The notes below the pieces were generated by a model. It was given only the letters and a program-made list of their open reading frames with translations, did not search any database and was not told where the DNA came from. This document shows positions 44,378-52,855 of a DNA stretch of 64,000 nt, one piece after another. Location: NCBI GenBank assembly GCA_011754535.1, contig JAAQVN010000001.1:3968001-4032000 (forward strand), in the 5' to 3' direction. How positions within the stretch are numbered: position 1 is the first letter of the stretch; each line of letters starts with the position of its first letter. The DNA is from Enterobacter asburiae (GTDB lineage: Bacteria > Pseudomonadota > Gammaproteobacteria > Enterobacterales > Enterobacteriaceae). Position numbers and translations under genes: made by a program.

Positions 44378-46018
44378 TCAGTAAAGCGTCTTCTGCGGCG
44401 GCCCGGCAAACTTCAGCGCGCCAATCTGTTCCATCCGCACTTCCACCACCGACGGCCCCGGCATCGCAAGCGCCTCCGTCATTACCGCATCAAAATCCTC
44501 TGCCCGCTCAACGCTCCACGCCTGCAAGCCAATTGCCTGTGCCAGCAGGGTAAAGTCCGGCGTATGCAGTTCGTTATAATACTGACGCCCGCCGAAATAC
44601 TTATCCTGGATGCCGCGCATCACGCCGTAGCCGCCGTCGTTCATGATCAGCAGCATCACGTTGGCTTTCTCCTGCGCCAGCGTCGCCAGCTCGCCTAAAT
44701 TCAGGCTCAGGCCACCGTCGCCCACCAGCCCCACCACCTTACGCTGCGGGTTAGCAATCGCGGTACCGATGGCCATCGGTAGTCCCATACCAATTGCGCC
44801 AGCCAGCGAGTGGATATTCATCAGCGGACCGTTAGCGCGGAACAGACGACTGCCCCACAGGCTGCCGGAAACGGTGATATCGCGCACCAGCAGGCCGTCC
44901 TGCGGCAGGGCTTTCTCAATGGCGTCGTTAAGCTTCGCGTAGGCGCCGCACTGTTCGCGCAGCCCCTGCTCTGCTTTGGCAACCGCCTGCTGCACCTGCG
45001 TATCCCACTGCGCGTCGCCCCACTCCCGGCCCTGGGCTTTGTCGGCCAGCGCGCGAAGCAGCGTGGAGCAGTCGGCTATCAGCGTGTTATCCATCAGGTA
45101 ATTGCGGCTCGCTGCCGCCGGATCGATATCAATCTGCACGCGCGGAGAGGGCAGCGCCAGCGTCCAGGAGCGGGTTTCGTTGCTGCGCAGGCGTGAACCG
45201 GCGATCAGCGTAAAGTCACACTGCGCGATAATCGCCTCCACCGACGGGGAATTATGGAATGCCCGCAGGCTGGCGCGATGGCTGTCCGGCAGCACGCCGC
45301 GCGCGTGGGTGCTGGAAATCACCGTCAAGCCCGCATCCGCCAGCGTTTTCACGGCGTCAGCGCTTCCCAGCGCCCCGCCGCCCAGCCACAGCAGCGGCCG
45401 TTTCGCCTGCCTGAGCTGTGCCCACAACGCATCGACCGACGCGGGCTCCACGGCTGCAACCGAAGCCGGTTTCACCGGTGCGGTCACCAGCGACATTGGA
45501 ATTTGGGCCCCCTGAATATCAATCGGGATCTCCACTGAAACCGGCCCGCACGGCGGCGTCTGCGCCTCCTGAATCGCTTTATGCAGAATCGCTATCGCCT
45601 GGTTGGCGTTGCTGATGCGGTAGGCCCGCTTTGAGCTGGCCTTCAGGAAGGTCAGCTGGTCGCGGGTTTCGTGGATAAACCCGGTGTCGGCATCCAGCCA
45701 CGCTTTCTCCACCTGTCCGGTTAAATGCAGCAGCGGCGTGCAGGCGTTCATGGCTTCTACCAGCGCGCCGACCGCGTTGCCTGCCCCGGCGCCGGTGCTG
45801 GTCAGCGCCACGCCGAGGCCGGAAAAACGCCCGTGGGCGTCGGCCATGGTGACGGATCCCGCCTCGCCGCGCGCGGGCACGAAGCGAATGTTGCCACGCT
45901 GCCCCACCGCGTCCGCGATCGGCAGGTTGTGAATGGAGATGACGCCGTAGATGGCCTCAACCTGATACTGCTCCAGCGTTCTGGCGATGGCGTCGCCGAC
46001 GGTTATCATTTCACTCAT
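44378..46018 (-). CDS. Thiamine-diphosphate-dependent enzyme (acetolactate synthase/benzoylformate decarboxylase-like)
   Basis: 546 residues with three domains: N-terminal pyrimidine-binding domain with the catalytic Glu52 (PARGEAGSVTMAD), a central domain (about 190-330), and a C-terminal diphosphate domain with the metal motif GDGG (433-436) to Asn460 (VMLLIMNDGGYGVM). The family includes decarboxylases, carboligases and lyases acting on 2-keto acids. It is the last gene of the 14-gene operon, 13 bp after the aldehyde dehydrogenase. Together they could decarboxylate a 2-keto acid and oxidise the aldehyde, but the substrate is unknown. Confidence 0.82.
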   Translation of the reverse strand: MSEMITVGDAIARTLEQYQVEAIYGVISIHNLPIADAVGQRGNIRFVPARGEAGSVTMADAHGRFSGLGVALTSTGAGAGNAVGALVEAMNACTPLLHLTGQVEKAWLDADTGFIHETRDQLTFLKASSKRAYRISNANQAIAILHKAIQEAQTPPCGPVSVEIPIDIQGAQIPMSLVTAPVKPASVAAVEPASVDALWAQLRQAKRPLLWLGGGALGSADAVKTLADAGLTVISSTHARGVLPDSHRASLRAFHNSPSVEAIIAQCDFTLIAGSRLRSNETRSWTLALPSPRVQIDIDPAAASRNYLMDNTLIADCSTLLRALADKAQGREWGDAQWDTQVQQAVAKAEQGLREQCGAYAKLNDAIEKALPQDGLLVRDITVSGSLWGSRLFRANGPLMNIHSLAGAIGMGLPMAIGTAIANPQRKVVGLVGDGGLSLNLGELATLAQEKANVMLLIMNDGGYGVMRGIQDKYFGGRQYYNELHTPDFTLLAQAIGLQAWSVERAEDFDAVMTEALAMPGPSVVEVRMEQIGALKFAGPPQKTLY

Positions 46019-46031
46019 TGCTCACCCTTTC

Positions 46032-47501
46032 TCAGTCGCACCAGTGGTTGACGCTATTACCCGTCGCCAGATAAATGCTCTTTTGCTGCATCCAGGCTTT
46101 AAGCCCCTGAATGCCCTTTTCGCGGCCCAGACCGCTCTCTTTAAAGCCCCCGAACGGGGTCGAAATCGCAAAAACTTTGTAGGTGTTGATCCACACCGTG
46201 CCCGCCTCCAGCCGTTCGCTCAGGCGCAACGCGCGCCCGGTGTCGCGGGTCCAGATCCCTGCCGCCAGGCCGTAAACCGAGTCGTTCGCCTCGCGGATAA
46301 GCGTGGCTTCATCGCGAAACGGCATTGCCACCAGCACCGGGCCGAAGATCTCTTCCTGGCAGGCGCGGGCGCTGTTCGTCAACCCTTCGATAATGGTCGG
46401 CAGGAAGAAGCTGCCGTTTGCCAGGTCAGGATCCGCCGGGATCTCCCCGCCGCACAGCACGCGGCCCCCCTCGCGCTTAGCCAGCTCGACGTATTCCTGC
46501 ACGCTCTGGCGATGTTTCTCATTGATCAGCGGCCCAACGTGGACGCCGTCGGTGAAGGGGTGCCCCACGCGCAGCCCGCGAGTTAATTCCAGTAGCCGCG
46601 CCATCAGCGGCGCGTAGATGCTTTCGTGAATAAACAGGCGCGACCCGGCGATGCACGCCTGCCCTGCCGAGCTGAAAATGCCGTAGCAGATCCCGCGCGC
46701 GGCCTGCTCAACGTCGGCATCCTCCAGCACGATGGTCGGGGATTTTCCACCCAGCTCCAGCGAGGCCGGGATCAGCTTTTCCGCCGCCACGTGCGCCAGA
46801 TGACGGCCCGTAGTGGTGCCGCCGGTAAACGAAATTTTCCGCACCTTTGGATGACGCGCCAGCGCATCGCCAATCACCGAGCCTTTTCCTGGCAGGACGC
46901 TCAACAGCCCGGCGGGCAGCCCGGCCTGTTCAAAAATCCGCGCCAACTCCAGCGCCATCAGCGGCGTGGCTTCGGCGGGCTTGAGGATCGCTGCGTTACC
47001 CGCGGCAATCGCCGGCGCGATCTTCTGCATCTCGCTGGCAATCGGCGAATTCCACGGCGTGATGGCGGCCACCACGCCAAGCGGCTCGTAGCGGCTCAGG
47101 GTCAGCAAATCCGGCTGGCGCGGCGTCGGAAGCTCGCCTTCCAGCAGCTCGCAGGCGGCGGCAAAGTAGCGCGCCGTTCCCGCCGCGCTCATCACCAGCC
47201 CGCGCGCTTCCGCCAGCGGCTTGCCGTTATCGCGGCTCTGCATCTGCGCCAGCGCATCCACGCGGGATTCAATCAGATCGGCGACCTTATGCAGGATCTT
47301 CGCGCGCATATGCGGCAGACTGTTGCGCCACGCGGGATCGCGCCACGCCCGCTCGCCGGCCTCTATCGCCTCCACGAGATCGTCGGGGCTTGCGGCATTC
47401 AGCGTCGCATTGATCGACCCGTCAGCCGGGAAATGGCTCTGCATCGGGTTACCGCCGCCGCGTCGCCACTGGCCGCCGATAAAAATCTTCAGATCATTCA
47501 T
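46032..47501 (-). CDS. NAD(P)-dependent aldehyde dehydrogenase
   Basis: 489 residues. Catalytic Cys283 (SSAGQACIAGSRLF) and general base Glu249 (ASLELGGKSP); cofactor segments AAITPWNSPI, LKPAEATPL and FTGGTTTGR are intact. Closest in look to the betaine/hydroxymuconic-semialdehyde dehydrogenase branch, which oxidises semialdehydes of ring cleavage. 9 bp after the aspartate-dehydrogenase-like gene and 13 bp before the thiamine-diphosphate enzyme gene. Confidence 0.9.
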   Translation of the reverse strand: MNDLKIFIGGQWRRGGGNPMQSHFPADGSINATLNAASPDDLVEAIEAGERAWRDPAWRNSLPHMRAKILHKVADLIESRVDALAQMQSRDNGKPLAEARGLVMSAAGTARYFAAACELLEGELPTPRQPDLLTLSRYEPLGVVAAITPWNSPIASEMQKIAPAIAAGNAAILKPAEATPLMALELARIFEQAGLPAGLLSVLPGKGSVIGDALARHPKVRKISFTGGTTTGRHLAHVAAEKLIPASLELGGKSPTIVLEDADVEQAARGICYGIFSSAGQACIAGSRLFIHESIYAPLMARLLELTRGLRVGHPFTDGVHVGPLINEKHRQSVQEYVELAKREGGRVLCGGEIPADPDLANGSFFLPTIIEGLTNSARACQEEIFGPVLVAMPFRDEATLIREANDSVYGLAAGIWTRDTGRALRLSERLEAGTVWINTYKVFAISTPFGGFKESGLGREKGIQGLKAWMQQKSIYLATGNSVNHWCD

Positions 47502-47510
47502 CGTCGCTCC

Positions 47511-48281
47511 TCAGCTCAGGGACAGCTCGCGGCAAGCGCGAACCGCGCTCAGTGCCGCAAGGGTGGAGGTTTTGGGATTGGACGCCAGCGGCAGCCCGCT
47601 CAGCTCCAGATGGAATTCGCCGAACAATCCTTCGACGTGCAGCGTGTGGGTATTACGCTTCGTTACCGGGTCGACCATGAGCTGCACGCGGGTGTCGTCC
47701 ATCCCCACGCCGCCGAGCGCCACGGTTGCCGCCACGTTGGCGTTCGCCGGGAACAGGCGAGCCGCCTCGCGGGCGCTGCCTTCAAAGAAGACCTTCGCCT
47801 CTGAGACCGCGTTAAGATCGATAAGCTGCTCGGCGTAACTGCCGCGCCAGCTGGCCGGGCTTTTGCGCGACTGATAGGTGACGCGCTCAAGCCCGCCCTC
47901 TTTCGCCGCCGCCAGCCCGTCAATACCGGCAACCGCGCCGGAGAGCAGCGTCAGCCTGCCGCCCGCCGCGTGCAGGCGCTGCTCCAGCACGCTGTCCGCC
48001 AGCGCACCGGTGGAGATCACCGCCAGATGCCAGCCGCGACTTAAAATCGCTTCGCCATACTGCGCCACCGCCTGCTGGCTGGCGCACTCCAGCACCAGGT
48101 CGGGCGTTTCCGCGCAGTCCACCGGCGAGGTCAGCGCCGTTACCGCATCACCAAACTGCGCGCGAATGGCAGCGTGGTGGGCTTCACGCGCCACGATCCA
48201 GCCGATAGCCACACCGGTGGGCAGACGCTCAATTACCGCCTGCGCCATGGCGCCAAACCCAATTAACATTACCTTTTTCAT
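47511..48281 (-). CDS. Aspartate-dehydrogenase-like protein (NadX family)
   Basis: 256 residues. N-terminal Rossmann loop VMLIGFGAMAQAV, a STGAL segment, the family block FPANANVAATVALGGVG (about 177-193) and the C-terminal NTHTLHVEG with likely active-site His212. NadX enzymes oxidise L-aspartate to iminoaspartate or run the reverse amination. Its place inside an aromatic catabolic operon rather than beside nadA/nadC argues for a catabolic or different substrate. From memory, the characterised P. aeruginosa enzyme also lies in a catabolic-looking cluster. Confidence 0.82.
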   Translation of the reverse strand: MKKVMLIGFGAMAQAVIERLPTGVAIGWIVAREAHHAAIRAQFGDAVTALTSPVDCAETPDLVLECASQQAVAQYGEAILSRGWHLAVISTGALADSVLEQRLHAAGGRLTLLSGAVAGIDGLAAAKEGGLERVTYQSRKSPASWRGSYAEQLIDLNAVSEAKVFFEGSAREAARLFPANANVAATVALGGVGMDDTRVQLMVDPVTKRNTHTLHVEGLFGEFHLELSGLPLASNPKTSTLAALSAVRACRELSLS

Positions 48282-48290
48282 GATGCGTCC

Positions 48291-49085
48291 TTACAGATGG
48301 CGGCAGAAGCCGCCGGAAACGTCCAGCGCGGCACCGGTAGTAAACGAAGCCAGCGGCGAAGCGAGAAACAGCAGCGCTTGCGCGGGCTCGTGCGGCTTGC
48401 CGAGGCGCGCCATCGGAATGCCGCGCTTGCGCGCGATATCCGCCGTCCAGGCAGGCCAGCTCTGGCTTTTATCCGCCCGGTTTTCGAAGCGGCGCTGCCA
48501 CTGCCCGGATTCCACCATGCCAAGCAAAATGGAGTTGACGCGAATGCCTTTGCCCACCAGCTCTTTTGAGAGAGTGAGCGTCATGTTCAGCAGCGCGGCA
48601 CGGGCGGCGGAAGTGGCAATCATGTGCTCCTCCGGCTGCAACGCCAGCAGGGAATTGACGCAGGTGATCGAGGCGATGTCGGACCGCTCCAGCAGAGGCT
48701 GAAACGCCTGAACCGGGTTGATCACCCCGAACAGCTTCAGTTCGGCCTCGTGCAGCCACGCCTCACGCGGGGTGTCGTGGAAATGCGCCACGTAGCCCTG
48801 CCCGGCGTTGTTGATCAGCATATCCGCCGCGCCAAATTGGGCCTGAACGGCATCCGCGAAAGCCTGCACCTCGTCAGCGTTCAGCACGTCGCAGCGGTAA
48901 GAGAAAATCTCCCCGTCGGGATAGTCGTTTTGCAGCGTCGCGTGGGCGCTGGCGAGCCGGTCCGGGTCGCGGCCGCAGAAGGCCACTTTTGCTCCCTCGC
49001 CCAGCAGCAGGCGCAGCGTTTCAAAGCCAATGCCGGAAGAACCGCCGGTGACTACCGCTACGCGGCCGTCAATGTGTGCATTCAT
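48291..49085 (-). CDS. SDR-family protein lacking the catalytic Tyr and Lys
   Basis: 264 residues from 49085; an open frame extends far upstream but overlaps the hydrolase in another frame. The cofactor loop VVTGGSSGIGFET, the CDV and NNAGQG motifs and Ser145 are normal. Where the family has YxxxK, the sequence HMIATSAARAAL gives Thr158 and Arg162. The helix after it and GIRVN align without gaps, so the register is secure. It may bind NAD(P) and act on an unusual substrate or without the standard proton relay. The start overlaps the hydrolase gene by 17 bp. Confidence 0.85.
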   Translation of the reverse strand: MNAHIDGRVAVVTGGSSGIGFETLRLLLGEGAKVAFCGRDPDRLASAHATLQNDYPDGEIFSYRCDVLNADEVQAFADAVQAQFGAADMLINNAGQGYVAHFHDTPREAWLHEAELKLFGVINPVQAFQPLLERSDIASITCVNSLLALQPEEHMIATSAARAALLNMTLTLSKELVGKGIRVNSILLGMVESGQWQRRFENRADKSQSWPAWTADIARKRGIPMARLGKPHEPAQALLFLASPLASFTTGAALDVSGGFCRHL

Positions 49086-49842
49086 CGCGCACCTCTTCGT
49101 TAATGCGTAAAAGCTGTTGGTTAAAAAACGCGTCGTTATCGAGATAGCTGGCGTGCCCGGCTTGCGGTATGGCGGTAAACGGCATGCGGTAGCGCAGCGC
49201 CAGCCCCTGTACCAGCTCGGGCTGCGTGATGGCGTCCTGCTCGCCGCACCAGACTTCAAACGTGCCGGAGTGCCGCTTGAGCCAGGTATGAATGTCGTCG
49301 TGCGCCAGCATCCACGCGGCGGCAAGGTAGCCTTCCGGGCGCAGCGCGCGCATGCCCGCCGCGACGGTGGCGATATCGTCCGCGCGCGCGCCGGGGCGCA
49401 GCAGCTTCGCGGCGCGGGTCTGCGCGAGGATTTCACCGCCGAGCGCCATCTGCTGCTCGCGGCTGCGCCAGACCTGCTCCCGCTGCTCCGGGACAGCATT
49501 GCCGTAGCCCTGCGCGGCGTCCGCCAGCACCAGGTGCAGCACGCGCTGCGGATACTTCGCCGCAAATGCGCTGGCCACCAGCGCGCCGAGTGAATGACCC
49601 ACCAGCACCGTCTGCCAGACGCCCGCGCGGTCGAGCATCGCCGCCAGCGCGTCGGCGTAATCCCCCGCGTTCGCACGCTCAACCGCCAGCATCGGGCTTT
49701 CGCCATAGCCGGGCATGTCCCACGCCAACACGCGAAAGCCTTCCAGCGTCATCTGCTTGTGCCAGGAGGCCGCGCCGGAGCTGATGCCGTGCAGCAGCAT
49801 CAGCGGAATGCCGCTTCCCTGTTCACGAAACCCCGTCATCAT
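49069..49842 (-). CDS. Alpha/beta hydrolase, likely meta-cleavage product hydrolase
   Basis: 257 residues. Catalytic triad visible: nucleophile Ser84 in VGHSLGALVA, Asp203 in CGEQDAIT and His230 in QAGHASYL; oxyanion stretch LLHGISSGAASW. The fold class includes the C-C bond hydrolases (MhpC/BphD) that follow extradiol ring cleavage, which fits the dioxygenase in this operon. Lactone or ester hydrolysis is an alternative. Confidence 0.85.
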   Translation of the reverse strand: MMTGFREQGSGIPLMLLHGISSGAASWHKQMTLEGFRVLAWDMPGYGESPMLAVERANAGDYADALAAMLDRAGVWQTVLVGHSLGALVASAFAAKYPQRVLHLVLADAAQGYGNAVPEQREQVWRSREQQMALGGEILAQTRAAKLLRPGARADDIATVAAGMRALRPEGYLAAAWMLAHDDIHTWLKRHSGTFEVWCGEQDAITQPELVQGLALRYRMPFTAIPQAGHASYLDNDAFFNQQLLRINEEVRDECTH

Positions 49843-49848
49843 GCCTCC

Positions 49849-50379
49849 TTAGTTCCGCTTCACTTTTGAGAGCGGATGGTCGGCGGGATAGGTCGGGATT
49901 TCCGGCTTGTTGGTTCCCAGCATGACGCACATCAGCGCCTCTTCTTCCCCGTGGTTAAACAGGCCGCGATAGATCCCCGGCGGGACGGAAATCAAATCGC
50001 GCTCGCGCAGCACGGTTTCGGTGTAGTTGTCGCCGTCCTGGATCATCAGCGTGATCTGCCCTTTAAGCATGAAGAACACCTCTTCCACGTCGTCGTGCAG
50101 GTGTAGCGGCCCCTCGCACTTCGACGGCAGCACCATGGTGGAGAAGGTGAAATGGTCCGCTTGTACTGTATTGGTGTCGTTCGCCACGCCGGTTGCGCCG
50201 GTGCCGATGTAGCGCATCTGCGCCCGGCGGTATTTCGGGTCAAAATCGGCCTGGAACTTCAGCGCGTTCCAGTCGTATTTACGGCCTTCGAAGCGCGCGA
50301 TGCGCGACTCGACCCACTCTTCCATCGTCAGGTGGTCAGGCTTGATGCCAGATGTCTTGGTTACGGTTGAATCAGTCAT
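49849..50379 (-). CDS. Cupin-domain protein
   Basis: 176 residues, single cupin barrel at about 70-160. Motif 1 is clear: GPLHLHDDVEEVFFMLKG with His93, His95 and a Glu at 99/100. In motif 2, PPGIYRGLFN, the usual metal-binding His is replaced by Arg138, so the metal site has only three of four ligands. It could be an isomerase/oxygenase of a ring-cleavage intermediate or a binding protein. It lies between the MFS transporter and hydrolase genes with short gaps. Confidence 0.82.
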   Translation of the reverse strand: MTDSTVTKTSGIKPDHLTMEEWVESRIARFEGRKYDWNALKFQADFDPKYRRAQMRYIGTGATGVANDTNTVQADHFTFSTMVLPSKCEGPLHLHDDVEEVFFMLKGQITLMIQDGDNYTETVLRERDLISVPPGIYRGLFNHGEEEALMCVMLGTNKPEIPTYPADHPLSKVKRN

Positions 50380-50389
50380 GACACTCTCC

Positions 50390-51646
50390 TCAGTAACGTC
50401 TCAGCAGCGGCAGTAACAGGACGCAGCCCACCGCCGCCATCACCGCCAGAAAAATCAGCCCGGAATCCATGCTGTGGGTGAAGGCGATAAGCGCGCCCAT
50501 CACCGCCGGCGACAGCGCGCCCGCAAAGTTTCCCAGCCCGTTGAAAATGCCGCCCGCCGTAGCGCTCACCCGGGGATGGGTAGCCTTCGCCAGCAGGGCG
50601 AAAATGTTGGGTGCGCCGGTGCCCCACATGAAGGTGCTGAAGCTCATGGCCGCGATAACGGTCAGCGGGGTGTTGAGGTGCATCACCGCCGCAAGACCTG
50701 CCGCGGCCCCCGCCATGGAGATAAAGCAGGCCGCCGCACGCTTATCGACCCGATCCGAAAGCCACGCGCCAATCACCTCTCCCGCCAGCATGGCGATAAA
50801 CGGCATCGACGACAGCCAGCCCGCGTGCTCCAGATGAATGCCTTTGCCCTTGATGAGATAGCCCGGCAGCCAGCCGTTGATGCCCCAAAGGTAGGTCAGG
50901 AAGGCAATGTTAAAGATGCAGATGATCCAGAAGTGCGGGCTGACAAACAGCTCGCGGCGCGCGGCGCGGCGCTCGTCCTGCGACGTCTGCGAGGTGCCAG
51001 GTTTTGCTTCCAGACGGATCCCGCGCAGACCTACGCGCACGAAAATCAGCACCGGCACGGTGAGCATCGCCATCACGAAGAACGTGCTCTGCCAGCCGAA
51101 GGCGTTCAGCAGCCAGAGGGAGAGCGGGAAACCGATTGCCGCGCCCACCGGCGTGCCCAGCAGCCACAGCATGGTGGCGCGCGCCTGCAGATGCTGCGGA
51201 AAGTTGTGCCGCACGATGGCGAAGGCCAGCGGGAACAGCGGCCCTTCCGCCACGCCCAGCAGGATGCGCAGGACGATCATCAGCGTGTAGTTACGGGTAA
51301 AGCCCATCGCCACCATCAGCACGCACCAGACAACCATCATTCCGGTGAGCAGGCGCAGCGGGGCGATTTTGTCCCCCAGCCCGCTGAGAAAGACCGACGA
51401 AAAGCCGTAGCTCAGCAGAAAGGCGCTCATCAGAATGCCGAGGCGCGTGGTGTCGAAATCGATCCCCATCGCCTGCTGGAAATGGCCGTCGGAAAACAGC
51501 GCCGCGATGCTGATTTTGTCGAAAAACGCCAGCAGCACGCAGGCCAGCAGCGACAGCGGGATAGCCCAGCGCACCGCTTTTTCAGGCGTGCGGGCTCCCT
51601 CACCGCTCGCCTCAACGGGCGCGGTGTTGGTCTCTAATGTGGTCAT
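50390..51646 (-). CDS. MFS transporter, probable aromatic acid/anion symporter
   Basis: 418 residues, twelve predicted membrane helices starting near residue 28 (IPLSLLACVLLAF). The MFS loop 2-3 signature appears as GLGDKIAPLRL (about 90-100), and a long cytoplasmic loop lies mid-protein (EAKPGTSQTSQDERRAARRE). It resembles the anion:cation symporter/aromatic acid branch. It is in the middle of the catabolic operon and is the likely inner-membrane importer; a second MFS gene lies divergently at 57480. Confidence 0.87.
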   Translation of the reverse strand: MTTLETNTAPVEASGEGARTPEKAVRWAIPLSLLACVLLAFFDKISIAALFSDGHFQQAMGIDFDTTRLGILMSAFLLSYGFSSVFLSGLGDKIAPLRLLTGMMVVWCVLMVAMGFTRNYTLMIVLRILLGVAEGPLFPLAFAIVRHNFPQHLQARATMLWLLGTPVGAAIGFPLSLWLLNAFGWQSTFFVMAMLTVPVLIFVRVGLRGIRLEAKPGTSQTSQDERRAARRELFVSPHFWIICIFNIAFLTYLWGINGWLPGYLIKGKGIHLEHAGWLSSMPFIAMLAGEVIGAWLSDRVDKRAAACFISMAGAAAGLAAVMHLNTPLTVIAAMSFSTFMWGTGAPNIFALLAKATHPRVSATAGGIFNGLGNFAGALSPAVMGALIAFTHSMDSGLIFLAVMAAVGCVLLLPLLRRY

Positions 51647-51667
51647 GTCTCCCCCTACGGGTGCGGG

Positions 51668-52855
51668 TTATCGCAGTGACATCAGTGAAAAAGTCGGGTC
51701 GGCGAGCGGCACGTCGGACAGATCCCGCCCTGCCGCCATCCAGCGCTTCGCCAGCTTGACGGTGCGCGCATCGTTAAACGCCACCAGCTGCGTCAGCCGC
51801 CCGCTCTCGTCCAGCGAGAAGAACAGCGACTCTTCGCGCGCTATCGTTGTGCTTCCCGGCTGCGGTATGCCGAGGATCTGGATGTTGTGCTGGTATTGAT
51901 CCGACCACAGCCACGGCGCGTCGTCGTAGCCTGGCGCATCGGGGTTGAGGATCGCTTTTGCCGTCGCCACCGCCTGATTCTGTGCAAAGGCCCAGGACTG
52001 GATGCACAGGCCGTAGTGATGATGCTGGGCCACATCGCCTGCGGCAAAGATGAACGGATCCGACGTTCGCCCCTGGGCATCGACGACGATCCCTCGTTCG
52101 GTGCGCAGCCCCGCATCGCGCGCCAGCTCCAGATTAAGATCGACGCCGATCCCCACCACCAGCGCGTCAAAGGTTTCGCGCTGGCCATCGCAGTGGATAA
52201 CCGGCAGGCCGCTATCGTCCTCCAGCTCCAGCGCGCCGCAGCCGGTACGTATCTCGACACCCTGCCCGCGATGGAGAGCTTCCAGGCGCTGCGACACCTC
52301 ACCGCTCACCGAGCGCATGCAAAGCGCAGGCTGCTGTTCGAACAGGGTGACCGCCACGCCGCTTTTGCGCGCGGAGGCGGCAATCTCCAGCCCAATCCAG
52401 CCGCCGCCGACAATCGCCAGAGTTTGACTTTCCGCCAGCCGACCCTTCAGGCGCCGCGCGTCCTGCCAGTGGCGCAGGGTGTAGACCTGCGGATGGGAAG
52501 CCCACGCCTCACCCGGCAGGCGCGCCCGCCCTCCGGTGGCAATCAAGAGAATGTTGTAACTAAGATACTCGCCGTTGCTTAACCGCACCGTTTTCGCCGC
52601 TCGGTCGATCTGCTCCGCACGCAGCGGGCGGAACCAGGTCAGGTTCAGCGCCTGCTGCACCTCGTCGGTAAACAGGCGCGGGAGCGCCGCGTCCGGCTCC
52701 AGCAGGGACGCCTTCGACAGCGGCGGCCGTTCATAGAAATCCCATTCCTCTTCTGCCACCACGCAAATCTCGCCGTCGAAGCCCTCGTCGCGCAGGGTTT
52801 TCGCCGCCCAGCCGCCCGCCTGGCCGCCGCCAATAATGACAATGCGCGACGTCAT
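51668..52855 (-). CDS. FAD-dependent ferredoxin reductase of a ring-hydroxylating oxygenase
   Basis: 395 residues, BphA4/PdR-like. FAD loop IVIIGGGQAGGWAA at the N terminus, the NAD loop TLAIVGGGWIGLEIAA near 150, and the FAD-closing GDVAQ segment FIFAAGDVAQHHH. The C-terminal reductase domain has WSDQYQHNIQILG. It would pass electrons from NAD(P)H to the Rieske ferredoxin encoded at 56745-57068. Overlaps the dioxygenase stop by 4 bp. Confidence 0.9.
   Translation of the reverse strand: MTSRIVIIGGGQAGGWAAKTLRDEGFDGEICVVAEEEWDFYERPPLSKASLLEPDAALPRLFTDEVQQALNLTWFRPLRAEQIDRAAKTVRLSNGEYLSYNILLIATGGRARLPGEAWASHPQVYTLRHWQDARRLKGRLAESQTLAIVGGGWIGLEIAASARKSGVAVTLFEQQPALCMRSVSGEVSQRLEALHRGQGVEIRTGCGALELEDDSGLPVIHCDGQRETFDALVVGIGVDLNLELARDAGLRTERGIVVDAQGRTSDPFIFAAGDVAQHHHYGLCIQSWAFAQNQAVATAKAILNPDAPGYDDAPWLWSDQYQHNIQILGIPQPGSTTIAREESLFFSLDESGRLTQLVAFNDARTVKLAKRWMAAGRDLSDVPLADPTFSLMSLR

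Noticed and set aside
49086..49706. Long in-frame extension upstream of the Tyr-less SDR
   Set aside because: It is Arg/Ala-rich and overlaps the alpha/beta hydrolase in another frame; the SDR fold begins at the ATG at 49085.
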